Below, piece by piece: positions 10,239-19,173 of a stretch of DNA of 64,000 bases. The notes beneath the pieces are model-generated. The model ran no database searches. It had not been told where the DNA came from and worked only from the letters and a program-made list of their open reading frames with translations. The stretch lies in the NCBI RefSeq assembly GCF_011074885.1, contig NC_054683.1:186001-250000 (forward strand), read 5' to 3'. Every line of letters starts with the position of its first letter. Positions within the stretch are counted from its first letter, which is position 1. A program made the position numbers and the translations under genes. This DNA is from Brettanomyces bruxellensis (Eukaryota > Ascomycota > Pichiomycetes > Pichiales > Pichiaceae).

Positions 10239-12965
10239 ATGAGTAAAGTATCTGGTGATGTTTTCACAGATGAAGTTCTTCGCAGCAAACTTCAGACAAT
10301 AGAGGACGGACTTAAGAATGCAAGCTCGGCCAATCAATTAAGAGTGTTGGAGGGGAGAATTGAAGCGCAAAAATCGACAGTTGATGACGAACTTCATCAT
10401 TTCTGCTTGGAGCATAAAACAAGCCACGAATCACAAATCAGAGCATTAGAGATGTCTAGGATAGAATTATCCTATGCATGTGAGAAATCAAAGCAGCTAT
10501 CGGAGATGTTAGCGAAGACCAGTAATATGAGCAGTAAGATAACTGCAAAAGTGCGGATCTTGGATACGGAAGCATCGAAATTACAGAAATTGAAACAGTA
10601 CGTTGATAATGTGCGATCTTTAAAACGCGCAATTCAGGAAGTAGACGAAAGCATCAGGCACGAGAAATGGAAGGAGGCAGCTGTAGCTGTTGAAATTATT
10701 AGAAAGTTACCCGATGGATTGCTTGAAGATGAATACGTGAAGACTGTGGTTCCGTCAACTGAAATTTCAGACATGCCAACTGATTTACTGCCAAAATGGA
10801 TAGAATCGCTTAAGCAAACGTTTACCAAAGGGTTCGAAAAAGCGTCAGATGCGAGAAATGCCGAACAAATAACTTATTTCTTTCAGCTTTTCCCTCTAAT
10901 CGGCGAGCAGGAAATCGGATTAAAGTGCTACTCAAAGTTTGTGTGCACCATAATCAGCGAGCAGTCGAGAGAAATTCTTAAGGATATACAGGGCAAGTCC
11001 AACCTGAAGCAGAACTTTTACGCTGACATACTTTTCCAATTCTATCAGACTATAGCTTCAATTGTGAACCAGCATTCACCGTTAATCAAAAAGTTCTACG
11101 GCAAGGATGCCTTGCGGCCCATCCTTACACGAATACAGGCAGAGTGCGATTTACAAAGTGGAATGATTCTCGACATTTTTTTGGAGGCAAGGAAAATCGA
11201 CGAAGTTGTCGACCAGATACAGAACTACTCATATCCAAAATTGGTTGACATCATATACAACCATTCTGCGTCTTTGAATGGCCAACTTTCTGATGGGGAA
11301 TCATCAACCTCACCTAACAGGATGTCTTTGGACCATGGAGTTAGAGAGTCGATAGACGCGTCTGTCTCACAGTTTGTCTTGCCCTCTTTGGCCGATATCG
11401 GCAAGCTGACGGATGAACTTTCAGCCATGATGAATCACTGGGAGATGTACTCAAAGTTTTATGCTGTATCTTGGAATAATTCTTTTGAGAAACCGTCCTT
11501 AATTCCAGGAAACGATACAATATATCCGTTTCCACTTGTTTCGTCCCCATTCTTGAAGAAGATAAGCGAGACTGCAACGGTGAAATTTGACGTTTTATGC
11601 ACATTTGCTGTCAGAAGAACACTTGAAAAGGCATGCGAGATCGAGGAAATACCAGCTTTAATAAATGAGCTTTCGACATGTGTGAAGTATCTTTCTGGCC
11701 TCCATGGGTACTCAAGTAGAGGATCATCTTCTGGAAGTTCATTACAGTCATTAATCCCAGAAGATGCACCGATATCATCGATAGTAGATGATATGACGAT
11801 GTCGTTGAATGTGATATTGACGGAGACACTTTCTACAGGACAGTTAATAAGCATTAAGGCGATGATGTCGAATGTGAAGCGTATAATAAGCAGTGATTTT
11901 ATAAATGTGTTCACGGAGAAATTCAACAGTATTGCACTTCGTAATAATGCGACACTTTTGACGCCCAAAAATCTCATGAAGGTGCAAGAGTCTCTTACTG
12001 GTCAGAAAGCACAACTTGACGGGGAGAAACAGGGAGTCAAAGGGCTTGCATTACCTGATATTCCATTTTCAGGCATGGCTCTCGTGAAGAGCATCAATAA
12101 AGCCATAAATATAGCCAGCGAGGAGGTTGGTGCTGGTGCTGAAGCAGGAGCTAAAGCATTGGGTGGATATATCGTGGCATTGAACTCGATATCATCATTT
12201 GCTCAGTACTTGAAAGAGCTTGCGGATCATCTAGTGGGCTACTTAGAAAGACAGGGTCTTTTGATAATTGACGATCAAGTTTACAAGAGGACGTTGCAAG
12301 AAATGGAGGAGCCAGATGTACAAATACAACCGATAAGTGTAAACTTGAAGAGTCAAAAGGGATCAAAGCTAGGCCCATCTGTTCAGGATCGTATAGAAAG
12401 CGTTATAAGGTCGCTTGGGTCTGATTTTGGTGACAAGGCAGACGAGATCCTGACGGCTAGAATTGAATACTTATTCGATACTGTAATCAGAAGCAACACA
12501 ATTGAAATGATTAGTGAAGCATTTCCAGAGAACTCGTACATGGCTTCATCAGAAACGTTTTCTGGAGATGCAAATAACGCTTCCGAGCGTGTGGTGACAT
12601 TTTTGGAGCAGTGGAATAAGCTTGTGGTTCCATATTTGGCAACATTAACAAAACAAAACTTCAGTATTTTAATCAGACTTATTGTGAAGGTTGTGGCTTC
12701 ATCTTTGGAGTCGAAAATCTGGAAAATGAACGGAAATTGCAACGAACTTGGAGCTGCCAGTCTTGAAAGAGATGTCTCCCTTCTTATTATCGAGATTACA
12801 AGGTTCGACTACACACTTCGGGAAAGCTTTGTGCGTGTGACTCAAATCATTATGCTTATGGGATTAGATGATGATGAAGATATTGACGATCTCCAAGATC
12901 TTGATTGGGCACTTACTCCCTCTGAAAGAGTCCGTGCTCGGAATCTTCGTTTAGACAGAAGCTGA
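10239..12965 (+). CDS. COG4: Conserved oligomeric Golgi complex subunit 4
   Basis: A 908-residue subunit of the COG tethering complex, which captures retrograde vesicles at the Golgi. The N-terminal coiled-coil region (about 1-130) precedes the family's conserved helical block (AKVRILDTEASKLQKLKQYVDNVRSLKRAIQEV). The body is helical without enzyme motifs, and the C-terminus ends in the typical LTPSERVRARNLRLD segment. The length is close to other fungal Cog4 proteins. COG4 and YTH1 are near neighbours in S. cerevisiae, and here they are adjacent and convergent, which supports both calls. An internal ACGCGT at about 11356 is coding and is not taken as regulatory. Confidence 0.93.
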   Translation: MSKVSGDVFTDEVLRSKLQTIEDGLKNASSANQLRVLEGRIEAQKSTVDDELHHFCLEHKTSHESQIRALEMSRIELSYACEKSKQLSEMLAKTSNMSSKITAKVRILDTEASKLQKLKQYVDNVRSLKRAIQEVDESIRHEKWKEAAVAVEIIRKLPDGLLEDEYVKTVVPSTEISDMPTDLLPKWIESLKQTFTKGFEKASDARNAEQITYFFQLFPLIGEQEIGLKCYSKFVCTIISEQSREILKDIQGKSNLKQNFYADILFQFYQTIASIVNQHSPLIKKFYGKDALRPILTRIQAECDLQSGMILDIFLEARKIDEVVDQIQNYSYPKLVDIIYNHSASLNGQLSDGESSTSPNRMSLDHGVRESIDASVSQFVLPSLADIGKLTDELSAMMNHWEMYSKFYAVSWNNSFEKPSLIPGNDTIYPFPLVSSPFLKKISETATVKFDVLCTFAVRRTLEKACEIEEIPALINELSTCVKYLSGLHGYSSRGSSSGSSLQSLIPEDAPISSIVDDMTMSLNVILTETLSTGQLISIKAMMSNVKRIISSDFINVFTEKFNSIALRNNATLLTPKNLMKVQESLTGQKAQLDGEKQGVKGLALPDIPFSGMALVKSINKAINIASEEVGAGAEAGAKALGGYIVALNSISSFAQYLKELADHLVGYLERQGLLIIDDQVYKRTLQEMEEPDVQIQPISVNLKSQKGSKLGPSVQDRIESVIRSLGSDFGDKADEILTARIEYLFDTVIRSNTIEMISEAFPENSYMASSETFSGDANNASERVVTFLEQWNKLVVPYLATLTKQNFSILIRLIVKVVASSLESKIWKMNGNCNELGAASLERDVSLLIIEITRFDYTLRESFVRVTQIIMLMGLDDDEDIDDLQDLDWALTPSERVRARNLRLDRS

Positions 12966-13298
12966 TGATGCAAGAAAGTGAAGGAGAAATAAAAAGATGA
13001 CTGGATACATGCTGGTCTGATTAGGATTGTGTGGTAAGTAATTTACGCCCAATTGTAATGTGTACGGTTTTGTGCAAATAGATTAAAAAATAGCATTAGG
13101 TGATTTACAATGTACATAGCGGTATGTATATTAACAAGCCATTCTCAAAAGCGTGTAAACTTTATGGAGGGCCCGCCTTAGCGTAGAAAAGTTCCTTAAG
13201 GCAAAGATAAAAATGCAAAAAGAAGGAGCAAAGGAAAAAAAAAAGAAAGCCAGAACACATCGATAATTCAGCTCACATAAACTCCTAACTTCTGCTTC
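12966..13298. other. COG4/YTH1 convergent spacer
   Basis: 333 bp between two convergent stop codons, so it holds the two 3' ends and terminators. Purine-rich and A-rich near 13195-13250. No gene or clear repeat is seen. Confidence 0.55.
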
Positions 13299-14147
13299 TC
13301 AATGCTCAGAATCTGCTTTTGCTGCATTCTTTCCTTCAGCCTCCTTTTTGGCCTCCTTCATCTCCTGCAACCTTTTCGCTATAATCTCCTCATCAGTCAT
13401 AATATTGAACTTCGACTGTAGCAACAATCCTGGCTTAAATTTTGGATGTGCAAGCTCGCATTCAGGACCCTTAGGGCAGAACCCAGCAAGATACCGGGGA
13501 CACATCACCTTCCTAACGTGTCTGCGAGGACATTTTGGACCCTCTGGACAAAATCCTAAATTGCTGTAATTGTAACACTCAGGGATCTTACTCTTTGGAT
13601 CAACATGCAAATATATGCATTCATCGGCCTGCAAGCAGACGCCATTAGCAGCATAATACGCGCATTCTGGCATTTTTGAGAGATTGTACTCATGCAAAAA
13701 ATCACAGTCGTCGCCCATCTTACATAATCCTCTGAGCCAGTATTTGCACACAATCTTGTTCTTAAATATCTTTGATGGATGCTTCAATGGGCAATCTCTG
13801 CCATATGGACACATGGTACCATTTGAATCATTCCAAAATGGGCATATGGGCCTATCTGGATCGAGCCCAAAGCCGAACTGGCGTCGAAGATGAGGCTCAA
13901 ACTTGAATGTGATCCTATTCTTATTCTTATCCATCATTTGTTGAATCAAGATTCGGTACTCCTGCTCCAATGCAATTTGTTCCGGATTCGACATATCTAT
14001 TTTGGAATCACCCATCATTGGAGGATTGGAGATTACGCCTCCAAAATTTGTATTCATAGGAATTACGGGAACAGGCGTAGGCGAAAGTTGTACGCTTGCC
14101 TGATTGGGAACTCTTGGCAAACTTGGGGGTTTTGCTGGTATCGACAT
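13299..14147 (-). CDS. YTH1: mRNA 3'-end processing zinc-finger protein Yth1 (CPSF30)
   Basis: A 282-residue subunit of the cleavage and polyadenylation factor that recognises pre-mRNA near the poly(A) site. Five CCCH zinc fingers follow one another: C102-H123, C134-H152, C162-H181, C191-H210 and C216-H234. The start at 14147 (MSIPAKPPSLPRV) is preferred, because the upstream ATG would add 28 hydrophobic residues not expected in this nuclear protein. The first 85 residues are longer than in S. cerevisiae Yth1 and proline-rich, and the C-terminal tail is charged. It lies convergent to COG4 and upstream of nothing it needs for function. Confidence 0.96.
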   Translation of the reverse strand: MSIPAKPPSLPRVPNQASVQLSPTPVPVIPMNTNFGGVISNPPMMGDSKIDMSNPEQIALEQEYRILIQQMMDKNKNRITFKFEPHLRRQFGFGLDPDRPICPFWNDSNGTMCPYGRDCPLKHPSKIFKNKIVCKYWLRGLCKMGDDCDFLHEYNLSKMPECAYYAANGVCLQADECIYLHVDPKSKIPECYNYSNLGFCPEGPKCPRRHVRKVMCPRYLAGFCPKGPECELAHPKFKPGLLLQSKFNIMTDEEIIAKRLQEMKEAKKEAEGKNAAKADSEH

Positions 14148-14344
14148 ACTTGCTTGTATCAAGTTAAAGTTGCTATTATATATATTAATGGAAAATACCG
14201 AATGAAGGAAGATGATGTGAAAAATAGTCAAAATACTTAACGAGGGCAGGAGAGTAATAAATAATGAAGCAAGTTGAGGGGGGGGTAAAAAAAAAAAAGG
14301 AAAAAGGAGAGGATTTCAATATATTTTATTACTCCTGAAATATT

Positions 14345-15343
14345 TCAAACTAGATTATTCCAATAAAATTCGGCGTGCGTGCAACCAATAAATTTAGCTA
14401 ATCTTATGGTATTTTGCTTTCTTATTTCATCCTTAGAGGTACCTTGAAAGTCAACGTTAAGTCCATACCGCTTCATAATACTTTCCATCTCCACATTTGT
14501 GCATTTGAAGACATCAAAAATATTGCGGAGCAAGGGCAAAGATACACAGGTTGGAGAGGATCCATCCGTAAATGGTAATAATTCATATGGAATTCGAATC
14601 CCAGATTCCCTGGAAGAGTTCGTCATACGTGCAAACTGTTGCTGAATATTGACCAACATCTGCTTATGCTCCAGCAACTCTTTTTCAACTCTCTGGTTTG
14701 CCTCTTTAAGAAATTGGAACTCTTCATGAACATCCGAGTATTCTCCCGTTTGCTGTTTTGGGGTTGGTGTTGACTGGGCATTATAATATGGATAATAAGA
14801 CAAGCTGTAGGCCATCTTGTTCTGGTCAACTAACGGCCCACTGCAATCAGTAGTAAAACTACTGCCTGCACTTTTGTCCTGATCAGAAAAGATGGAACTG
14901 TTTGCCGAAGACGAAACTGGTGCTTTTCTTCTTTTTCTTGCAGGCTCATTGAAAACTAATGGTGGTAAAGGACGCTCCATAGGGGAAGACATCGCGTTTT
15001 CCCGATTTCCTGGCTCTTCAATTTTCACCTTGTCCGAATCATTGAAGTGAACTGTCGGTTTGCTATGAAAGGAATGGTTCTTTCTTCTATTAACCTCTGC
15101 AGAAGAAATGCTTTGCAAAGCAGAACCCTGTGGATTACCTGGATAGGTGATTGCCTTTTGAGGGACTTGTTCTGGAAGAACATTGTGGGCTCTTGCAAGA
15201 TGCTTGATAAGATTGCGGAAGCCATTTTTTCGAGCATAAAGAAGAGTTAAATGGCAAAGCTTACATTGGGTTGGAAACTTTGGGGCAATATTATCCTGTT
15301 CACTAAAGTATGCCCAAACCCAGGCGTTGGATGTTCTTGACAT
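14345..15343 (-). CDS. BED-type zinc-finger protein, probable DNA-binding regulator
   Basis: 332 residues from ATG 15343 (MSRTSNAWVWAYFSEQD). The N-terminus is a BED-like finger: an aromatic start (WVWAYF), C27-x2-C30, then H48-x4-H53. A basic nuclear-localisation-like cluster (PARKRRKAP) follows, then a coiled-coil stretch (EFQFLKEANQRVEKELLEHKQML), and a C-terminal globular segment ending TIRLAKFIGCTHAEFYWNNLV that I cannot place. BED fingers occur in hAT transposases and in transcription factors derived from them. No DDE transposase domain is present, so a regulator is likelier. Its target is unknown. An upstream ATG at 15406 would add 21 residues. A perfect 11-bp inverted repeat lies 160-210 bp upstream. 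Confidence 0.75.
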   Translation of the reverse strand: MSRTSNAWVWAYFSEQDNIAPKFPTQCKLCHLTLLYARKNGFRNLIKHLARAHNVLPEQVPQKAITYPGNPQGSALQSISSAEVNRRKNHSFHSKPTVHFNDSDKVKIEEPGNRENAMSSPMERPLPPLVFNEPARKRRKAPVSSSANSSIFSDQDKSAGSSFTTDCSGPLVDQNKMAYSLSYYPYYNAQSTPTPKQQTGEYSDVHEEFQFLKEANQRVEKELLEHKQMLVNIQQQFARMTNSSRESGIRIPYELLPFTDGSSPTCVSLPLLRNIFDVFKCTNVEMESIMKRYGLNVDFQGTSKDEIRKQNTIRLAKFIGCTHAEFYWNNLV

Positions 15344-15657
15344 TTGAAGCGTTTGTAATGTGTGCAATATAAAAGTAGTGAAGAAGTCAGGGCAATTAAA
15401 TAGCATACAATTAGTATAAAGGGACTTGAGGCAGAGTTTGAAGTAGAGGGAATAAGCGGGGATATTTATAAAAATTGCAACGACGCGTGAGAATTTACAA
15501 AATTTCCCTTTTCATGAGATCCCTTTTCCTGCGATCCATAAAGGGAAATTTCTGAAAATGATTACGGAGAAACTAGCAAAAGGAAAAAAAATATCGTAAG
15601 ATTCACAATATTTTAAACGGTTTTACCATATACAATACATGCATAGAAGCAGCAAAT
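15344..15657. promoter_or_regulatory. Upstream region of the BED-finger gene with inverted repeat and ACGCGT
   Basis: 314 bp between the SPO7 stop and the BED-finger start, both on the minus strand. It holds ACGCGT (15483-15488) and an 11-bp perfect inverted repeat, AAATTTCCCTT at 15500-15510 and its complement at 15541-15551. A function is only inferred from position. Confidence 0.4.
15500..15551. repeat. Perfect 11-bp inverted repeat, 30-nt spacer
   Basis: Left arm AAATTTCCCTT (15500-15510), right arm AAGGGAAATTT (15541-15551). Lies 157-208 bp upstream of the BED-finger gene start. It could be a dimeric operator or part of the SPO7 3' end. Confidence 0.6.
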
Positions 15658-16911
15658 TTACTGCTGTTTGAGTTGAAGAAGACGCCTGCGACGAATTGTC
15701 TCCTTATTCCAGAACTCGTTTCTATATAGCTCCCATTGCTCCCTAGTCCCAGTCGAAAAAACACGAGGATTAAGCACTATTTTAACACTTTCAACACCTC
15801 CTCTTGCAGATGAGGTTTGAAGCTTTGCCTCAAACTCAACAAGCCAGTTGTTGAGCTTTATAAGAGACTGCCACCGAGGAATAACACGAAGTAGCTGTCT
15901 GCACTGCCATTTGATCAGTATCGTAGGAAATGTGAGGCACACTTTAATTAAATCCAGAAATCTATCTGTCGTCTTTACGTGTACTTTCACCAACCTGATG
16001 TTGAGCCTGCGAATGCCCTTGTTTGTGTACGTGAGAAACCGGCGAGGCTGTGCAATTGTCCGATTGTATTCACCACTGATGTAGTACAAGACGAGAGTTA
16101 GCGAATCGATACTGCAGACGACCTGGCAGAAAATTCGCCAGTATTCTATTTTCGACCCAGAATGCTCTGCTTGGTCACCGAAAGCACACACATACGCGGT
16201 TAAAGAAAGCACTATTAGCATACAGAGCAAGAACACCGTATATTTTGTCTTGATCCGGCTCTGCTGAGCATTCTGCTGTCTTAAAGACTCCTCTAAAATC
16301 AATAGATTCTTAAAAATTTGCGCGCTTGGTGATATTTCTACTTCCTCACGCGTCCGACTCCTCGACCGTGATCTGCTATGATGCCCGCTTCTCCTCCGAT
16401 TTCTCTTGTGAAGTCTCTGTGCACTCGGACTGCCGTTAGACGGCGTTAAATCTGGCGTTTCATCTCCACTTTCCAACATCCCTCTATGTCTCGAAAAATA
16501 CGAGTCTGATGACACCGGAAGAAGTTCTATAGAGTCATCCAATTTTCTACTTCGAGATCTCGGCATCAACGGGGATGTGCTCCCGCTTGTACCCCTGGAA
16601 CTGTCCGCCACCTCTCTCTTCACTATATTCTCACTTGATGGATCTTCCATCACTTTCCCAACACTGCCTGACTTAGTCTGCCTCCCACTGTTGTACAGAC
16701 TAGTCCCACTGCTGCTAAAGCTGTCTCTAACACTACTTCCAGATCGATAAAGTTGTGATGATCGGCCCGAGTTAAGAGACCACGCGTCTGAATCTGACGA
16801 AACTGCAAAATCATCCTCGTTTTCTTTTATTTTAGAAAGCAGACTGGGTGAACTGGGGGGAGATCTTGCAGACACTCTCGGTGAGCACGGTGGAGTTGAT
16901 GACTGCGCCAT
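15658..16911 (-). CDS. SPO7: Spo7, regulatory subunit of the Nem1-Spo7 lipin phosphatase
   Basis: Spo7 anchors and activates the Nem1 phosphatase at the ER/nuclear membrane, which dephosphorylates the phosphatidate phosphatase Pah1. The conserved part (about residues 195-417) begins SPSAQIFKNLLILEESLRQQ, has two membrane spans (TVFLLCMLIVLSLTAYVCAF and IFCQVVCSIDSLTLVLYYI), and includes the hallmark GEYNRTIAQPRRFLTYTNKGIRRLN. It ends KIVLNPRVFSTGTREQWELYRNEFWNKE. The roughly 190-residue serine-rich N-terminal extension makes it longer than S. cerevisiae Spo7 (about 260 residues). It is divergent from MDM10, its near neighbour in S. cerevisiae too. Confidence 0.93.
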   Translation of the reverse strand: MAQSSTPPCSPRVSARSPPSSPSLLSKIKENEDDFAVSSDSDAWSLNSGRSSQLYRSGSSVRDSFSSSGTSLYNSGRQTKSGSVGKVMEDPSSENIVKREVADSSRGTSGSTSPLMPRSRSRKLDDSIELLPVSSDSYFSRHRGMLESGDETPDLTPSNGSPSAQRLHKRNRRRSGHHSRSRSRSRTREEVEISPSAQIFKNLLILEESLRQQNAQQSRIKTKYTVFLLCMLIVLSLTAYVCAFGDQAEHSGSKIEYWRIFCQVVCSIDSLTLVLYYISGEYNRTIAQPRRFLTYTNKGIRRLNIRLVKVHVKTTDRFLDLIKVCLTFPTILIKWQCRQLLRVIPRWQSLIKLNNWLVEFEAKLQTSSARGGVESVKIVLNPRVFSTGTREQWELYRNEFWNKETIRRRRLLQLKQQ

Positions 16912-17534
16912 ACCTTCTATTCTATAAGTAAATTGATGCCGATACTGATACTAGTACTGCCTTTAATATTCGGACCGAATAACTATCGGTAATGCTGTTG
17001 TTAAAATGAAAATTGCCGTGCGAAGTCCGGAAACGATTGAAAAAGGAGCCACAACAATTCTGTACGGTGTTGTTGTTTGCCTCTGACCTGAAGCTTATGA
17101 ACGATAAGACTGTTGAGTAATATTGAATGTGTTCAGATGTTGGGAAGGGAAAATGGACATGAGACAGAAGAAATTGATAGATAACTTTTTTTTTCTCCCT
17201 CTACTTTATTTCACCGCTTTCTTCCCGTATTAATCACTTACCATATTTTTTTTATCTTTTTTTTTTATCTTATTTTATTATTTTTATTTTTTATTTCTTT
17301 TTTTGATGTCCTGCTTTTTCACTTCTTACTCCATTTCATTTTTTACATTGTGGCTTCTTTTCCGTTCCATACATTTCTTATTATCGTAGTTACGGCTGGC
17401 CAGCAATTACCTTCTCCAAAGTTTGAGTGTACAAATACAACAAAACAGAAATTGGCGTAGAATTTTGCACATTTATTTAAACTACATTTCTATATTCCCG
17501 TTTTTACATCAAGACCAGTCAATTGCCCCAATAA
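16912..17534. other. SPO7/MDM10 divergent promoter region
   Basis: 623 bp between divergent starts. It has a long T-rich stretch (about 17190-17330) on the + strand between the two promoters, a typical nucleosome-poor tract. No gene is seen. Confidence 0.6.
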
Positions 17535-18935
17535 ATGCTCACTTACATGGACTACATACAAAAATGCTTTTCCGAAACCAGTGGGTGGAATGATGATATG
17601 TCGTATGAACAAATTCTACGAACACCTAATAATCTGCTTCAATTTAAGATTCCTTCTGGATTCCAAGTGTCTGTAGCATCGAAAAATACAGAGAACAGCT
17701 ACAGCTCGGCTACACTCCGGCAACTCAATCGGTTGAACGGCTCGGTTTCATACTTTTACTCCTCAAATGACATGAAAAATGCATATAAAGGGACAGGAAC
17801 GCTTCCATTGTGGTCTGTAATCGACGATTATAGATTTATTAGGTCACCTAAACAGGAAAGGGTTCTTCAACGGCGGAAGAAGGCGGAGAAAAAAGATCTT
17901 GGAGACAGAAATCCATATTTGTTATACGGCAAGATGTATTTCCCATCCCAATTTTTAGAAGGGATGATAGTGAAAAGATTGTCGGATTCAACACAGATGA
18001 CACTTCGATTTATCAACACTCCAAAGTTCCGCAAACTCACGAAGAATTGTTCAATTCTGACACTTTATCTTCAGCGGCAGAATGACCATAATGCCACCGA
18101 CTTCATTTATTCGTCCACAGAGTCTCTATTAGGACTTAGATGCCTCTATAAGCTTGGATCAGACTTTTCGCTGTCCTCATCACCCGGATACACGGATTCT
18201 ACATCGCTTTCGGCGGGATTCGAACTATGGTTTGCTCTTTTATCGATGTCACCTGGTCTTTCTACTGCCGTTCGTTATTCCACACACATTTCCTCATCTG
18301 GGAAACCACTCACCATGACTCTTGCATTAAACCCGTTGTTGGGTACTATCGAGTCTACATACTCCATAAAGCCGGGGCTCAATTCAACATTCTGCTCTAA
18401 GTACACGTTCAATATTTACTCATACGAATCCGACTTTCTTCTTGGATTTAGTCTTTTCCGTTGCAATGGCTACAATCCACCGTCTCCACAGTTACAATTA
18501 ACCAATAAGACTATTGCAGATTCCCCTGACAAAGTCTCCTTTCAGGCTGGGGAAACACACACTGAGAATTTGCAACCAAACAGATCAAATACTATTCAAA
18601 GAGATGATACTAAAAAGGTTGGAGGGAGATCTGACAAGTATCCATTCAATGTGATGGATGAAGACCAACATCACCAGCTATTGACCACTTTTATGGGTAT
18701 AACACCTGGCAAATTACTTACGGAGAACAATGCTCGTCACTTTTTGGACACTTTCAACAGGTCTCAATTCAGCTCGGCTTTTAAATGTGCTGCTAGTGTT
18801 GCAAGAAAAGACGTAAAATTTGCCTGGGAGGGTCGATTTAAGGATCTCCTTTTGAGCTCGGGTGTGCATATTGACTGCAATGATTCCATACCGAGAGTGG
18901 ATAAATGCGGTTTGGAAATACAGTATTCGAGCTAA
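17535..18935 (+). CDS. MDM10: Mitochondrial distribution and morphology protein Mdm10
   Basis: A 466-residue mitochondrial outer-membrane beta-barrel that belongs to the ERMES ER-mitochondria tether and also to the SAM assembly machinery. The N-terminus MLTYMDYIQKCFSETSGWNDDMSYEQIL is diagnostic. Conserved barrel segments follow: YGKMYFPSQFLEGMIVKRLSDSTQMTLRF, SAGFELWFALLSMSPGLSTAVRY, and SGKPLTMTLALNPLLGTIESTYS. A variable linker lies at about 320-370. No signal peptide is present, as expected. SPO7, divergent on its left, is also close to MDM10 in S. cerevisiae. Confidence 0.95.
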   Translation: MLTYMDYIQKCFSETSGWNDDMSYEQILRTPNNLLQFKIPSGFQVSVASKNTENSYSSATLRQLNRLNGSVSYFYSSNDMKNAYKGTGTLPLWSVIDDYRFIRSPKQERVLQRRKKAEKKDLGDRNPYLLYGKMYFPSQFLEGMIVKRLSDSTQMTLRFINTPKFRKLTKNCSILTLYLQRQNDHNATDFIYSSTESLLGLRCLYKLGSDFSLSSSPGYTDSTSLSAGFELWFALLSMSPGLSTAVRYSTHISSSGKPLTMTLALNPLLGTIESTYSIKPGLNSTFCSKYTFNIYSYESDFLLGFSLFRCNGYNPPSPQLQLTNKTIADSPDKVSFQAGETHTENLQPNRSNTIQRDDTKKVGGRSDKYPFNVMDEDQHHQLLTTFMGITPGKLLTENNARHFLDTFNRSQFSSAFKCAASVARKDVKFAWEGRFKDLLLSSGVHIDCNDSIPRVDKCGLEIQYSS

Positions 18936-19173
18936 TTACTTGTATTAGCACTCAACCACAACAATCCAGTCGATAATGCCCATTGAAACACGTATTTCCA
19001 CATTAAAGATCACCCAGAATTGGGCAAGAGTTGGATTATTGACTTCAGTTGGACCCCACGTTTTAGACATGTAGAATACAACAAATGATGATTCTAAAGA
19101 AACTACAAATGCACGACATAATACGGCACGATCGCTATATATTACTTCTATAAATCTAACGCTTCATATATTA

